Source: Mallotus nudiflorus (Eukaryota; Streptophyta; Magnoliopsida; Malpighiales; Euphorbiaceae). From it: 64,000 nt of DNA. Location of the stretch: assembly GCA_947683625.1 (NCBI GenBank), contig CANTUR010000793.1, forward strand, positions 5,518,001 through 5,582,000, given 5' to 3'. How positions within the stretch are numbered: the first letter of the stretch is position 1; every line of letters starts with the position of its first letter. The notes under the pieces were generated by a model that made no database searches, had not been told where the DNA came from, and saw nothing but the letters and a program-made list of their open reading frames with translations. This document shows positions 23,791 to 37,763 of the stretch, piece by piece. The translations under genes and the position numbers were made by a program.

Positions 23791-25059
23791 GTGTATTCTC
23801 AATCCAGGCCCCTAACTCGGAGGAGGGTGCTTCTCTGTGGGCTGGGATATCGAGCTTGGTACCTTGATGAGTGGGTCATGAACTGGCATAGAGGTGTTAA
23901 AGCAAGACGAGTCCCTAAATCTCCTCTTGATAGCATGTTTTTGACACACGAGTTAGAAGGTAATGACCTTGCTCGGGCTATCGCTAGTTCATCAGTTGTG
24001 GATCATACGGTCCGGGTTAAGAGTCGATATGTGGAGTTCGTTCGAGCCCATCTTCTGCTGACAGTCCCTTTTTATGCTGCTTTCACCTCTTAGGTATACC
24101 TTTATCACTTTCCCTTTTTGAAGTCACTCATATTCCCACACAATCTCTTTCCTTATTTTCAGGCTACAACCATTAGGCCCACACCTCATGCTAGACTCTA
24201 GGTGTGGGAGAGAGAGCCCTTGAGGCACCATTTGGATCATAGTAGAAAGGTGACTTTAGTTGCTGCCGGCAAGCGAGGCCGCCTATCACTTCTAGCTCTT
24301 AGTTCATTCCTGGAAATTTTGTTCATTTTCTTGACCCCTTAGCTCGATGTTGGGTCCCTCCTGGAGAGTTATTGCACCAATTCCTAACTTTGGATGAGGA
24401 TCTTACGCCTGCATGCACTCCTGGCGATGCCATTCATGTGAGTTTACTCCTAACCTATTTTCACCATTATTCTTAACACGTTTGTTAGTTTTAACACTCA
24501 CTCAATGATAAAAATTCCTCTAGAGCAAAGCCTATACATGTACCATATGATAGAGGCCCAGAGGGACTACATATTGGACATCACCCAGCAGTGGAGGGTA
24601 AAAAATCTTTTTATACCTATATGTATGCATGCTCATATGATTGACTAACCTATGATTTGCTAGAACAAGATCATGATGAGGCCGACAGGGCGAGGATTGC
24701 TACCCTTAAGTGTTAGATTGATGTGTTCTAGATTGATAAGGATGATGCCGATGGGGATGGGAGCGATGGTGGTGCTGGAGGAGGGGACAATCCTGAGGGC
24801 ACCGAGTCAGACACTTGATAGACTAGGGCCCATGAACCATTCTTTTTTTGTTAACTCGTTTAATTTGGATGTGAACACATATGCTCTTCTATTTTTAGAT
24901 GAACTATTTATAAAATGTAGCTTTTATTTCAATAAAATCCATTCTTTTACATTCAATTTAGTTCCAATGATACATGTATATGTGTTTACCCTGCCATTCT
25001 CTAATTTACATTACTGAGATTACAAAATTCTAATGAAAGCTCATTGGCTGATACTGCTG

Positions 25060-25140
25060 AAGAGGTGATCACCTCATGGCTTTTTAGTGAAGAGTGATCA
25101 CCTCTTAGCATTGAGGCGATGCCTCTATAATGAAGTGACT
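25060..25140. promoter_or_regulatory. palindrome cluster upstream of antisense gene 2, element 1
   Basis: GAGGTGATCACCTC, a perfect palindrome that is the C-to-T decayed form of GAGGCGATCGCCTC, lies near 25062, followed by GTGATCACCTC and GAGGCGATGCCTC. The position matches the cluster at 59318-59455 in element 2, just before the putative TATA region (here TTTAAAAG near 25170). Confidence 0.6.
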
Positions 25141-25263
25141 ACATAATAATCAGGGCAGTTCCTTCCCTTTAAAAGCCTAACTCTTTTGCTCAACCCCATT
25201 CTTGAGACACCCTCATCCGTAACCCTTACTTTCTCTCTTTAAACACCTCTAAAAACTTGAACC

Positions 25264-28110
25264 ATGACCAAATAAAGCCTCAAATTGCTACAACCAATCT
25301 TGAAAAGCTTAGATAATGGATCTTGGGCTAGGTTGGAGCTGTTTCACCTTTCAGTCTTTAAATCATTACACACTAGGAGAATAAATTTCTCTTCCTTCAT
25401 GTTGTGGCTCAATTTTGGGATCCTCATAAACATGTTTTTCAATTCAATACGATAAAGATATACCCCATGCCATAGGATTTTATAGTAATTCTTGGTTGTC
25501 ATATGGATTCCACTTGTCAACTTACAGTTCCTAATCTTGAGAACCCAAACCCTCACTCCATTCAATACCAAATAGCACAGATATTCAATCTCTCACCCTG
25601 ATCTTCTTCTCACTGCATTCTCAGTTCAGAAGTCATACTAGAATCCTTCCTTGAGATCATTGTAGGTGTAAACAAAAGAGACACTTATTGGTTCAAATGA
25701 TAGCTTTCTATTTGTATGCTCAGTTTCTACTTGTTTCTTCTTTCGAGAACTATGATTCGAAGATCCTTTCCATTTTTAATCAAGTGGAATCAGGGTTTAA
25801 CCCTTTCCCTTTTATTCTAGCAAAAATGATTATCGGACTGGATAATTTCATAGAAATAAAATGATTTTTTTGGAGTCCATTTTTGTTGGAGGTAGGCTCA
25901 CCCATGTCGATTCCTGACTCTTTCATTGTTCTGTCACTTGCACTTAATCATTTGATGCCTTGTAAATGTGGCTCTATGAGAAATTGAGCTTGTTTGAACC
26001 CCTTCGAGATGTTAGGCATTATAGGGCCAAGCATTACCGAACTAGGAAGCTACATCCCATACCAGTAGATGTTCACAGCTGGCTATCAACATTCCTTGAC
26101 ACCCTAATCCGCTGGATGTGCCTTTGGTGAAGATTGCAACATGTTGTTGGGTTTCGTGATACAAACGCAGTGGAAAAATTAAAAATTTATTATGTTCCCA
26201 AACCTGGATCCATGTAATTCGACTACTTGATTAAATCTCTGGTTTCAAGAATCTTACCAAGATGCAGAAGAGGTAAGATTTTCTGGAAGGATGAGAGGAG
26301 GTTCACACTGGTGACACCTTACCTCGAGCCTTTTGCTTTGGTTGTTCAGATCTAGACGTCTCCAAAAGGATGTGTCCTCTATAGGTATCCACACAAACAA
26401 CCCTTCACAAAATGAATTGGAGTGTGTGCTAGCAACCTCCTTGATTGTCTCACAAATTAATAACAAAAGAAAAACTTTGTCTTTGTTTTCTAAGAAGAAA
26501 GAAAATGAATTTGGAGGTAGGAAAAACAAGTGTGTTAAATCCTAGAGAATATAATATATTTATAGACTCTAAATTAGGGTTTCACCTACCAATGACCTTT
26601 TGGTAACTTCCATTATATTCTGATTTTGTTTAAAAACAAATCAGAAAAAATATCTTATTTATTTATTTAAAATAACATTTATCTTAAATAAATAAACAAA
26701 TAAATAAATAAAACACGTTAATTATTTATTTCCACAGAGTTTATTTTTAGGCTCATTAAACCCAAATTCATTTTGGGCTTATTTTAAGTGTGTGACCCTG
26801 TAGGTTCACATAACATTGGCAGTGGGCCTAAATCTCTATTTAGGCCTACAAGTCATAAGTGGCCTCTAACAAGACATTATGACTACCCAAGTCATGTGAA
26901 GTCAATAATCCAACATAACCTAATTACAGTGAATTTTATTGTCCTTTTATCACATGATATCCTAATTGAACATAAGGCATAGAATGTCATCCTTATATAG
27001 TTCAATATTGTGACTTGATTCCAAGTAGACTGAAAATGATAACTCTTTATCAATTCATTTTAGCATGGCTATGAATTTTCCTTCAGTCTATCTCATCAAG
27101 GGGCCCTTAGATATCTTTCTCATATTAATGAGGGATAAATTCCTTTTAAATCACTCACATTCCTCACATAACTAATTTCATATCCAACAACATCATATTT
27201 AATCGTATGGTTAAAGACAATGTTAGAATGTGTCAAAACATAAAATAGCTATATAGAAATCCATAATGATTTCAAGGTCAAAGGACCAAAATAAAATTAT
27301 TGTGATGAGAAATTCTTATGACAATAATCTATGTAGTATTTTCATAGTGGGTCAATCCAGTACATGATCTCTCATCATGTACCTATGAGTTGACTTAATA
27401 TCTCATATTCATGATTAGTAAAACATAACCATCAGTTAACTTCATACTAGCCTTAATACTTTAATATTTATATATAATGAATAAATGGCTAGGGATAATT
27501 ATAATAGAACTCTTATTTTAATTTAAGGGTTTTACTATCAAATCACATACTTGATGGCCTTAGTAAGAATTAACCATTCATATAATTATCATAAAATCAA
27601 ATGATAATACAACACCTTTTTATTAATAAAATAAGAAAGTCAATACATAATCGTAAATGATTGTCCTAGTGCATATCACTAACATATGTGACTATCCGGT
27701 CCTACATATATTGTGCTCTAATTACCGGTCTTCATCTTACCACTTTTTACAACCCAACCTACCTCTACCGTCAATATGGTCACAAGAAACTGATCGTGGA
27801 ATTAGTTTATGAGTTTTAACTAGGACCCCTCTCTCAAAATTTCTTGGATCACTTAATGGCAACTTGGCCTCGCAGAACCATTGAGAGAAACTTAGACTAT
27901 AACGGAGATCAGACTACTGATGTTCATTACAAATCATGGGTCTACTTACGACAAATAGAGAGAGATGAGTTCATTAGAAATAAGAGAACAAGAGAGTTAC
28001 AAGTATTGAGTGCCCAGGGTGATCAACAAAAGAAAAAATTAGTTCATGTAATTGAGTCATCATTTCCCTTTTTGTTAGATGTAGTTTTCCTTTTAGTTAA
28101 ACAATTTATA
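25264..28110 (+). pseudogene. antisense gene 2 (DUF7745-like), element 1 (broken)
   Basis: Homologous to 59560-60777. The ATG at 25264 is followed after two codons by TAA where element 2 has CAA. Coding similarity runs to about 25895, then from about 25963 to 26140, where a solo LTR (26145-27684) interrupts it. It resumes at 27685-28110 with the conserved stretch HLMATWPRRTIERNL. Many stops and frameshifts. It ends convergent with the integrase end of pol. Confidence 0.6.
26145..27684 (-). mobile_element. solo LTR, probably Ty1/Copia-type (1540 bp)
   Basis: It splits the antisense gene of element 1. It is bounded by TGTTGGGTTT...CACTAACA with a near-perfect 5-bp duplication CATGT (26140-26144) and TATGT (27685-27689). 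Element 2 shows the uninterrupted site. On the minus strand it begins TGTTAGTGATATGCAC and ends ACGAAACCCAACA, a form I associate with Copia LTRs, so minus orientation is likely. There is no internal coding region. Confidence 0.75.
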
Positions 28111-28412
28111 ATGGACACGTTATGCAACGCTTGACAATAATTAAAGTAATCTACTTCATTTAACTTAAGCACAATACATATATACATTTTGCTTTTGATA
28201 CATGTCATGTTGTTAATTGGCTTGCCCTTGCAAGTTTTTCGATTAACCATTTTTCATCTCTCTCTCCCCTTTTGCACATCCCTAACTTTTGCCTGGATCA
28301 TCTGTTTTCAAGATTTTCAATCCAGCAGGACTTTTTATTTTTTCTCTTTCTATTTTGGGCTTTAATTTTTGCCTAGATAGCCTTTTTTGAGGTTTTCTCC
28401 CAAGTAAGACTT

Positions 28413-31400
28413 TTACAGAAAGTATTTCTTGAGTTTGTCTAGGTTGATGAGCTTTTTGAACTCATTCCCTTCCATGTCAAACAAAACAGTGGCACCCTTT
28501 GAGAATAACTTCTTTACCAGATACGATCCTTCTTAATTCTGCTTGAATTTTCCTTGTGGGTCGGTCATGATCGACTTCGTAAGCTTTAGCACCAAATACC
28601 CTTCTCTGATCTTTTCTAGCTTGATCTTCTTATTGTAAGCTTGGGCTATTCTCTTTTGATACAACTGGGACTGATACATAGCTTTCATTCTCTTCTCATC
28701 CAACAATGTCAACTGTGCCAATCGACTCTCCACCACTAGTACTCAGGAAGTTTGGATTCTAACAGGACCCTTAACAACCTTATCTCAACCTCTATTGGTA
28801 ATACGGCTTGACATCCATATACCAAGGAGTACGGAGTGACCCCTATTGATGTTCTGGTAGTAGTTCAGTATCCCCATAATGCAAACTACAAGCACTCTGC
28901 CCAAATCTCGGTAATTTTCCATCATCTTGGCTAGGATCTTCTTCATATTCTTATTGGCGGCTTCCAATACCCCATGTCACGACCCAAAATAGGGGCCATG
29001 ACCGGCACTAGGGAACGGGAATTCTTTCGAATCCGGAACCCGTAGCAAGCCTAAAAATAAAATAAATCATGCAATAACAATAATAACAATTTGATATATA
29101 TGCAGCGGAAATAAAAATCTTAAATATCACAATATCATTTTTCATCCCTGGATTTAAATAAAAAATCTCATCACATATATAAAATCTCTTTAATACAAAT
29201 TCAGTTTCAACATAATACATCTCTTTAAATAAAATACATGAAATCCAATACTTTAGTTCACAACTACTGCAGTGTCTAGATAAAATAAATAAGACTCAAG
29301 TAGACAGTTTACATAAAGAAGCCGGGGCGGAAGAAATCCGGCGTATCGACCTGCTACTGAGGTCTGAGGATGTTGACTCTCCTGAAAAATAGTCAACGGA
29401 GGGGAGTCAGACCTCATTGAGTGAATTACTATAATATATATACATACACACTAAGTGATAATGCATACAGTCAATAATACATATCTAATATGTATATATA
29501 CAGGCAAATTCACACAGATGTAATAAAATCCTTTTTATATATTTTATTGAAAATCACAGTTTATGAAGGATCACATAGAACCCTAGAATATCGCAACCTT
29601 AGAAAATAGTGTTAAACAACACTCTAGCCATATAGGCTCACTTATTCTAAATATATCCGCTTAATCCATTTAGACAGTAGACTGGCCCCGAGACACTTGG
29701 TCAACCGAGCTCCAGCAATCACACCCCAAACCACATCTCACACATATCAATAATCATAATCAAATCAATATCCACAAATAATTTAGTATTATAGCCTAAA
29801 TACTATAGGCGTACCGGTACGTACTTGGTCCTAGTGCTGCCCACTAAGTAGCACGTTCTATTGATATCCTTCATTAATAAATAAATCATTCATTCACAAA
29901 AATAAATGATGCATGAAGTTCAATAAAATACAACATAAACCATATATATACCGGAAATATACCAAAAGTAAACCAGGTATATTTCGAGTATATATATGTC
30001 AAATAAATCCAATCAAATCATAAATTAAATTAAAAATATATTTAAAAACATTTTAAATATATTTTATTAATAAAACATGTATATAGTTTATTATATACCA
30101 AAAATAAACCAAAAATATACTTAAATACAAATCACATTATTTATGCATTTTAATCAAAGTAAAACATATATTTCTAAATCATGCATCCTAAGCATATATA
30201 TATAGTATAGTAACTCACCTAGTGCGCTCCACGAGATAGGTCCGACGGGCCTGGTCCACTAGCCCTCGGTCTCAGCGCAACTAAACAAGAAATAATTAAC
30301 TGACATCAGAATAAACCTAACAGAAATCCTAGAATTCGATCTATAGTATTAAAATACGAAAACAGAATTAGGGTTAGACTGGACATCACGTTTTACGAGA
30401 ATTCTACCGAAAATCCGGCAGAACCTCCCCTGTAAAACGGACATCTCTCTACTTAAAAGAGTAGAGCCGACCCTGCAAAGAAATACACTTTGAAAATAAA
30501 CACCACATCTCATTCACAACCCCTCGGTCGGACTCCAGACTACAGTCTACCGACCGGGGTCCACAAACACATAATAATTCCAGAAATACCGAAAATATCC
30601 TTATAGCATAGAAATACATTTCATAGGTAGAAATTACATAATTAACCTTTAAAACACTGTAAAAACCGATAAAAACTCATTTTATTAGAAAAACCGTATA
30701 TTATATATATAATTGAAAATAATTCACGAAAAATAGTTTTAATTAGTTAAAAATACCAAATAATTTGTAGAAATCATTTTTATACCTTAAATAACTATTA
30801 AAACCAATTAAATTACATTTTTAGACAATTTAGGGTAAAATTACCAAAATACCCTTATATATATAAATATACTAAAATTCATTCAAAAATTCACCAAAAA
30901 TTATACAATTATCCAAAATTAATTTTCTCAACATATTTATCAATAATATCAACAATTAAACTCAATTAACCAATTAAATTCAAATAAAAACACATTTAAC
31001 CCTAATTTCTCAAAATCACATAAACTTCAATAATTCAAAATAAATACTTAGAAATTCATAAAAATTCCAAATAAATTCCTATAATTCATTTCATCACCTA
31101 ATTTAACCATAAATCCCAATTTCATAATTTAAATAATTAATTTCCGAAAATTAGAAAGTAATATTAAAATATTCAAAAATACCCAAAAATCCAAACAATC
31201 TCCAAAAATTCTACAAAAATTCATACATGTATATTAAGCTACTAGGATCAACATTTGTGAAGGGATTTTCCATGAATCAATCAATTTGAAGCTCAAAAAA
31301 ATCGAAAACCCTAATAGGCCGAAATAGAAAACTCAAAACCTAAGCAAATCTAGACCATTTAAGCTCAAACCAAAGCTAGAATCACATTCACCGGACCTCA

Positions 31401-34400
31401 AGGAGAAGAAAGAGACCGGCGGTGTCGAAAATGGTGGTCGGAATCGGCGTGATCGACGGTGGATCGATTTTCGGCTTCTCCGGCCAAAATCGAGTTCCAG
31501 ACGCCGGAAACGGCTACCTCAGGCGGCGGAAATGGTTGGGGAAGACGGTGGCACACCCACAATGAAGAAACGGCGTGACAGGCATCCGGACGGTGAGGAG
31601 AAGGATCGGGAGGAAGAAGAAGACTCGGGGGCAGTTTTGTAATTTTCCAATTCTTTTGTAATTTGATAAATTTTAATGTATATATGTATATATATATACT
31701 TTACACTATATAATAAAATAATATTAAATTACACACATCAAATATATACCACACACATAAAATTTAATATTTTAAATAATTTATACTAAATAAAATTAAT
31801 TAAATATCAATAAAACAAATAAAGAATTAATAAAATATTAGGGTAATAATAAATCCTAATTAAATAATTATACACACACAAGCTTTATTTAATAATTTAA
31901 AAATACGCATGAGTTCATGCAAGTCCGTAAATACATTTAAAATAATTAATATTAAAATATTTACGTGAAAATTTCCCCGAAAATGCAAGTCCCGGGAAAA
32001 TTTTACGTAAAACACTGAAAATAATACACAGTAATTAAAATAGGTTTAAAATACATATCAACTCGTAAAAATATCATATAATATACAGAAATTATTAACA
32101 CTGCATATCCCGATACTGTGTAAAAATATTTTAAAAACACGGGATATTACACCCCATTTGCTTATGGCCTATATGAAGATGATATGTGATGCTCAATCTT
32201 GTAGTCTTTCAACAATGTGGTCGTCTCTGCCTAAAACTGAACCCCATTATCAGTAACAATGTAGTACAGTAAACCATATATACAAATTATTTTCTTTTTG
32301 ATGAATCTTGACATTTGCTTTGAACCCCACAGTAGCGTAGGATTTGGCTTCAACTTACTTGGAGAAGTAATCTATGGCCACTACAATGTATCGATGACCA
32401 TTAGATGCCTCTAGCCTTATTTCTCCTATGATGTCAATTCCTAACACAGTGAACGACTAAGGAGAAGTTATTCCTTAGAGCTCTATAGATGCTAAGTGGC
32501 TAATGTCACCATAAGTTTGGCAGTTGTGACATTTCTTCACAAATTTAATGCAATATGTTTCCATGGTAAGCTAGAAATAACCCTAATGAACTATCTTTTT
32601 TGAAAACACTGTCCCATTCACATGCGGCTCATATACTCCTTCATGAATTGCTTCCATAAGTTTCTAAGATTCATCCTTGTCAACACATCTTAGGTGTACC
32701 CTGTCAACATTCTTTTATACAGCATCCTGTTGTGACTAATGAACTATTAAGATAACATTCGCAGGGACATCATTTTTTTCTTATCAGTGTCCTTAAAAAA
32801 TTTCCCTATTTCTAAATATTTCAACAAGTCATAAAACCAAGGCTTCTCAGTAGCAGCAACTGATACTACCCTCATCTCCTAGTAACAAGGACTTTGAGAT
32901 TTTGTTAAAATTAAAGGCCTGACTTCTGCTTGTTTCCCACTCTCCCACATAAAGGCTAATGTAGTTAAGGCATTAGCTATTTGATTTCCTTCTATCGAGA
33001 GGTGAACAAACTTACACTAAATAAATAAATACAAGGCAGTAGCTAAATATTCCCAATACGAACGCAATCTATCCTTTACCTCCCATTCTTTAGTAGCTTG
33101 TTTTATGACTAACATAGAGTCCCCATACATGGTAACATTCTCCGCTCTTGCAAGCCTTATATTCCGCTTGATTGTTAGTCACCTTAAACTCAAGTCTTTT
33201 TGCCATCAGGATCATTTCTCCTTCCAGCATTACTAGGATCACACCTATTCTAGCTCCCTTATTATTGATGGCTCCATCAAAGTACATTTCCTAACCTTGT
33301 ACCTCTATCACCCCTAAATGCTCATCAGGAAACTCCAACTCCCATTCTTATTCGTCATCTACTAGTCTTTGGGCCAAAAAGTCTGCTACCGCTCTCCCTT
33401 TCACCATTTTCTTAACTATATAGTCTATATTGAATTATGTGAGTAGAACTAGCCATCTAGCCAACTTCCTTGTAAGAGACAGAGTATGTTGGAGATATTT
33501 GAGAGGATCATGTTTGGAAACTGCCTATACTCTATAGGACTGGAAGTAGTGTTAAAGTTTTTTCATTACCCAAATCATCGCTAGGCATGTCGTTTCCATA
33601 AGGCTGTAGTTGGTTTCATATGGCAAAAGCTTCTTACTTAAGTAATACATAACGTGCTTCATCTTCCCTTCAACTTCCTATGTCAACATTGCCCTTACTA
33701 CATCTTCCTCAATTGCCAGATACATTATCAAAGGTTTACCTAGCCTTGGCGGTTGCAAAACAAGGGGGCTCATCAGGAAATTCTTAATAGCCTCAAAAGC
33801 TCATTGAAATTTTTTATCCTATATCATGGGTCGATCCTTTTTTAAAAGCTTAAAAATTGGATTACAGATGGTTGTCAATTTAACTATGAGCCTACTGATA
33901 TATTACAAACGCCCTATGAATCCTCAAACTTCTTTTTTGTTCTTTGGTGTGAGCATTTCTCTGATCGCCCTAACCTTGTCTGGATCCACCTCTATTCCCT
34001 TATGATTAACAATGTATCCTAACAGTTTCCCAAATGTTACCCCAAAAATGCACTTCTTCAAATTTAGTCTGAGATTGTACTTTTTTTCCCTTGTCAGAAA
34101 CTTATCTAGAGCTTCGAAATCTCCTTCTCTGGTTGTAGATTTTACCATTATATCATCCATGTACACTTCTAGCTCCTTGTGGATCATATTGTGCAACAGA
34201 GCAATCGCCATCCTCTAATAAGTGGCTCCTGCATTCTTAATCCAAAAGGCATCACTCGATAACAATATATGACCTATTCAGTAGTAAAGGAAGTCTTTAA
34301 CTTATTTACCGCCACCATTATTTAATTGTACCCCAAAAATCTATCCATAAAGGACTACATTGTGTTGGAAGCTACACTATCAATTAACGTATCAATGTGC

Positions 34401-35978
34401 AGTAGTGGAAAATCGTCTTTAAGGTAAGCCTTGTTTAGATCTTAAAAATCCACACACACTCTAACCCTTCCATCTTTCTTAGGAATCGAGACTATATTTT
34501 CCAACCATTGGGTGTCTTCTACTACTTTCAAGAACTTTGCCCTTAACTGTTTCTTAACTTCTTCTTTAACTAGGAGAGCCTATTCTGGTCTCAACCTCCT
34601 TTGCTTTTGCTTTATTGGCGCTGTATAAGGGTATGTGGGAATTTGGTGTTCTGAGATCTCCCTGTCAATCCCAGGCATGTCCTCATAACTCCAAGCAAAT
34701 ACTTTCTATCTTTTTATTAAAATTTCTTTCATTTTTTCTCTCTTGTCATGAGTTAAACCGGAAGTAAGTAGTATATTTTTAGGATTATTGTTTGTGCCTA
34801 AATTAAATGATTCAGTTTATATGGAATTAATGTCAAACATATGCATGAAATGATCATCATAAATAGAATAACCATTAAGAAACACATCACACAAATAAGC
34901 AAAGTTAGACTTTATTGCATTCACTTTTGAAAAGAAAAGGTCCTTAACTTCGAACAAAGAAGCAAAAGAAATGTCATAATTATCATAAAAGACACTTATA
35001 ATAGAGTTGAGGACATAGGCTTCAAAATCTAACTCTTCGCTTTGATCATCAGTGCCTTTTAGCTCCGGGGCAGCTTTGTTCCCTTTAGGTTCTTCTTCAG
35101 CCAACACCAACTCTTCCACAAGAACTTCCTTAACAATACCCCCTTCATTCCGTTCATAAATTTATAAAGATCTAGAACCCCGGAATAATTTCTTCGGCTA
35201 TTAGGAGAGATTCTGGAGCTCCATTGTATGGGTACCCGGTGCCTTCCCTTACAAAGGTTTCCCACAAAGCTTTCCTCTCAGCCACAGCCTCCTCCTCTTT
35301 TTCCTCAGACTGTTCCTAGATATCCACCTCTTCTTTAGTATTATTAGTCCCCTTGAACCTTAACCCATGCCTCAAAATAGGTACCTTGCATTTTACAAAT
35401 TCTAAAGGTCTGTTATGTTCTTTTCCTAATCCCATGCCTGACATAAATTTCATGTTGTGCATTATATTTAGAACTTTTTCATCCATCTTATCTTCATAGA
35501 TCACATAAACCTCAAAACTTGGGCTTATAAAGATCTCTTTAGGGGCCAACTTCAGTGCAGGTATAGTAGTTTCAGTCTTAGTAAAGACAATGACAACTCT
35601 CCCTTCATGAGAAAACTTGATTTTCTGGTGAACAGTGGATGGGATGCTGCCCAAGGCCTGAAACCATGGCCTTTCTAACAAGATAGCAAAGGTCATAGGG
35701 ATATCTATCACATGTAGATCAACCCAAGATTCTATAAGTCCTGTCTTAACTAAGGCCTTAAATGTTCCCTCCACAGGCCTCTTAGTATCGTCGTAGGCCT
35801 TAATGGCCACTTCAGAAGGCTTTAGGTCAGCCACAACCAATCCTAACTTTGGCAAAATCTTCAATGGACACACATTAATGGTGGAACCATTGTCGACCAT
35901 TATGCAATGAGTCATCTTTCCCTTTACCTCAACCTTGATAAATAAAGCTTTGTGGTGATCTCTCCCCTCTAAGGGCAA
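28413..35978 (-). pseudogene. element 1 protease-RT-RNase H-integrase region (decayed, interrupted)
   Basis: Minus-strand order: aspartic protease-like domain (35978-35316) with DNGS in place of the usual D-T/S-G and a G-patch-like GMGLG stretch near its end; reverse transcriptase (about 34660-33900) with YMDD at about 34160; RT connection and RNase H (about 33800-33040) with YFDGA and NNQAEY; integrase zinc-binding and core (about 32960-32157), broken by a 3.2-kb solo LTR and continued at 28969-28413, ending TAA. Stops and frameshifts are frequent throughout. Normally this is one polyprotein that reverse-transcribes and integrates the element. It cannot be expressed intact. Confidence 0.85.
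28975..32151 (-). mobile_element. solo LTR, Gypsy type, perhaps Tekay/Del (3177 bp)
   Basis: It is inserted in the integrase region of element 1 with a perfect duplication CCCCA (28970-28974 and 32152-32156); joining the flanks restores the reading seen in element 2 near 61690. Ends read TGTCACGACCC...GGGATATTACA. On the minus strand it starts TGTAATATCCCG and ends GGGTCGTGACA, which I associate with long LTRs of Del/Tekay chromoviruses. No second LTR or internal domain is present, so it is a product of LTR-LTR recombination. The GC-rich block at 31390-31640 is part of it, not a gene. Confidence 0.85.
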
Positions 35979-36399
35979 ATCATCATTAGAGAATGTTATT
36001 GTGCCTTAAGGAGTCTTTAACAATAAACTGACCATTTGCTCGGGGGTGCAACCTGTGGAGATCTTTTTCTGATCCAAAGCCAGAACTAGTGCTTCTTTGT
36101 GATTCCTAAAGTGTATAAGTAGCTCCCAGATACTAGCAGTAGTCTTTTCACCCTTTCTTGCTTCTTCCTTTTTCCTTAAATTTTCTACCTTTTCTAGTTC
36201 AGACTTGGTGATCTCAGATTCTTCCCCTTTTCCTTCAACCTTCCCTACAGACTGGCCTAACCTGCTTCTCTCATCGTGCCACGGATCAATTTTTCCCTTA
36301 TTTTCATCATCGAAACTCCAAATGTCCAAGACATGCACATGCAGTTCTATAAGTTGTTTGCTTAGGTTTTAATTTTTAGGTTTGAATTTTGGAGGGTTG

Positions 36400-37763
36400 T
36401 AGGCAGCATCCATAAAGGAGTTTAGTACTTTTTCCTCTATTAGACTAGTATTGATCATCAGGATGGGTGTATTTAGTGGTGGCATGTTTCGATAGTTAGG
36501 CAAGAGGTTGGTTTGTGTGTTTGGCTTTCAGTTTTCTAGGTCAATGATCTTGCCTAAGTCAATCAAGTCTTGGATTTCATGCTTTAATTAGGCACAACTA
36601 TTGGTGTCATGTCCAATGGTTTGATGAAATTTATAAAAAATTTTAGGGTTAGCACCGGGTATGGGTTATTGTGAGGGTAAAGGTCTTAGTAAATTTTTCT
36701 CAATAAGTTTGTCAAGGACCTTAGATAGAGGTTGTCCCAAATTCGAGAATCTTTGAGGTTGCCTAATAGCGTTAATTTATAGGTTGTTGTTTGACAGTCA
36801 GATAGCATTGATCTGGACATTGCTACTTGAACCAGCTTTCTCTTTGCCCCCAGACCTCCCTCCAAAGAACTTTTTCTCTTGGGCCAGATCTAACTCCTTT
36901 TGAACTCTGAATCTATACAATTCCTTGAAATTCCTGATCCCCAAGTCTCTCAACTTTTTAGACAATGCTGGAACGCATCCTTTTATTGCTAGGACTAATT
37001 GATCCGAATCAGCAGGCCTATGCCTCATCAGAGATAACTTCCCTCTCCAGTGAGTCAGATAGTCAACAAAGGATTCATTAAAGTTCTACTTGGTGTTTTT
37101 TAAATCCCTCAAGGACACCTTCAACTGAACATTGAGGCTATATTGCTTTACAAAAGCAGTACATAGTTCCTTCCAATCAGACTGAATGTGCAGTTCCAAA
37201 GCATAGTACCAGTGAATTGGTGCTCCCTGTAATGACATAGGGAATTGTTTAATGATTTGGGTCTCAGTCAACTCAATGGCTTTCATATAAGTTACATATT
37301 ACTTCAGATGCAAATGAGGATCTTTGGCGCCAGAATACTTTTTCATGTCAGGCAATTTGAATTTTTGGGGTAGTGGTTCATCTTCCCTCTCTAGATTCTG
37401 ATTAGTATAATCCAAAGGAGCAACTATGCCTTTCTCTTTTATCATCATCTGTATTTGACTCATAGCCTTGGTTATGTTCTTAGCCCATTCGGTCTACCCC
37501 ACATCTTCAACTAGATTAACGTTCCTTCAGCTTGATGAATTGGCTAGTACCATTACATCATCTTTCTTTTTTTCTTTGATCGGGACCTCCTCATTGAGAT
37601 CTATTAGGTTTACTGTTGGTACAATGGGTGGTTTTACAGGCTGATGTTCTCTAATGATCTTGGTTATTTATCCCATAACCTCTTTTATCATAGATCGAGT
37701 CTTGGTGAACACTTCCTCTTTCAACTGTGCTTTAAAAGCCTCTAGATCAAAACCACTTGCCAT
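36400..37763 (-). pseudogene. element 1 gag region (decayed)
   Basis: It starts at an ATG at 37763 on the minus strand, about 0.95 kb after the PBS. It contains a retrotransposon-gag-like domain (around 37290-36980, with HWYYAL and a downstream LRDL region) and, near 36600, a FHQTIGHDT stretch resembling the zinc-knuckle-like motif of Tat elements with the first Cys replaced. Several in-frame stops occur. Gag would form the virus-like particle. Confidence 0.75.

Larger units (their letters stand above)
20992..24818 (+). pseudogene. antisense plant-mobile-domain-like gene, element 1 (broken)
   Basis: Homologous to the better preserved copy at 56435-59079. The start codon position reads ATA instead of ATG (20992). 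Exon 1 runs to about 21138, exon 2 begins near 21595 and is cut at 21815 by an LTR-like insertion. Recognisable coding resumes near 23795 (a block containing YRAWYL and HELEGNDLA), with later exons near 24536-24600 and 24665-24818 ending in an acidic tail. The middle of the gene, equivalent to about 57225-58060 of element 2, is missing. It has in-frame stops. The gene runs opposite to gag-pol of its host element. Confidence 0.65.

Noticed and set aside
31390..31640. GC-richer block that might be a captured gene
   Set aside because: It lies inside the 3.2-kb solo LTR with no sustained open frame, and looks like the transcribed region of the LTR.
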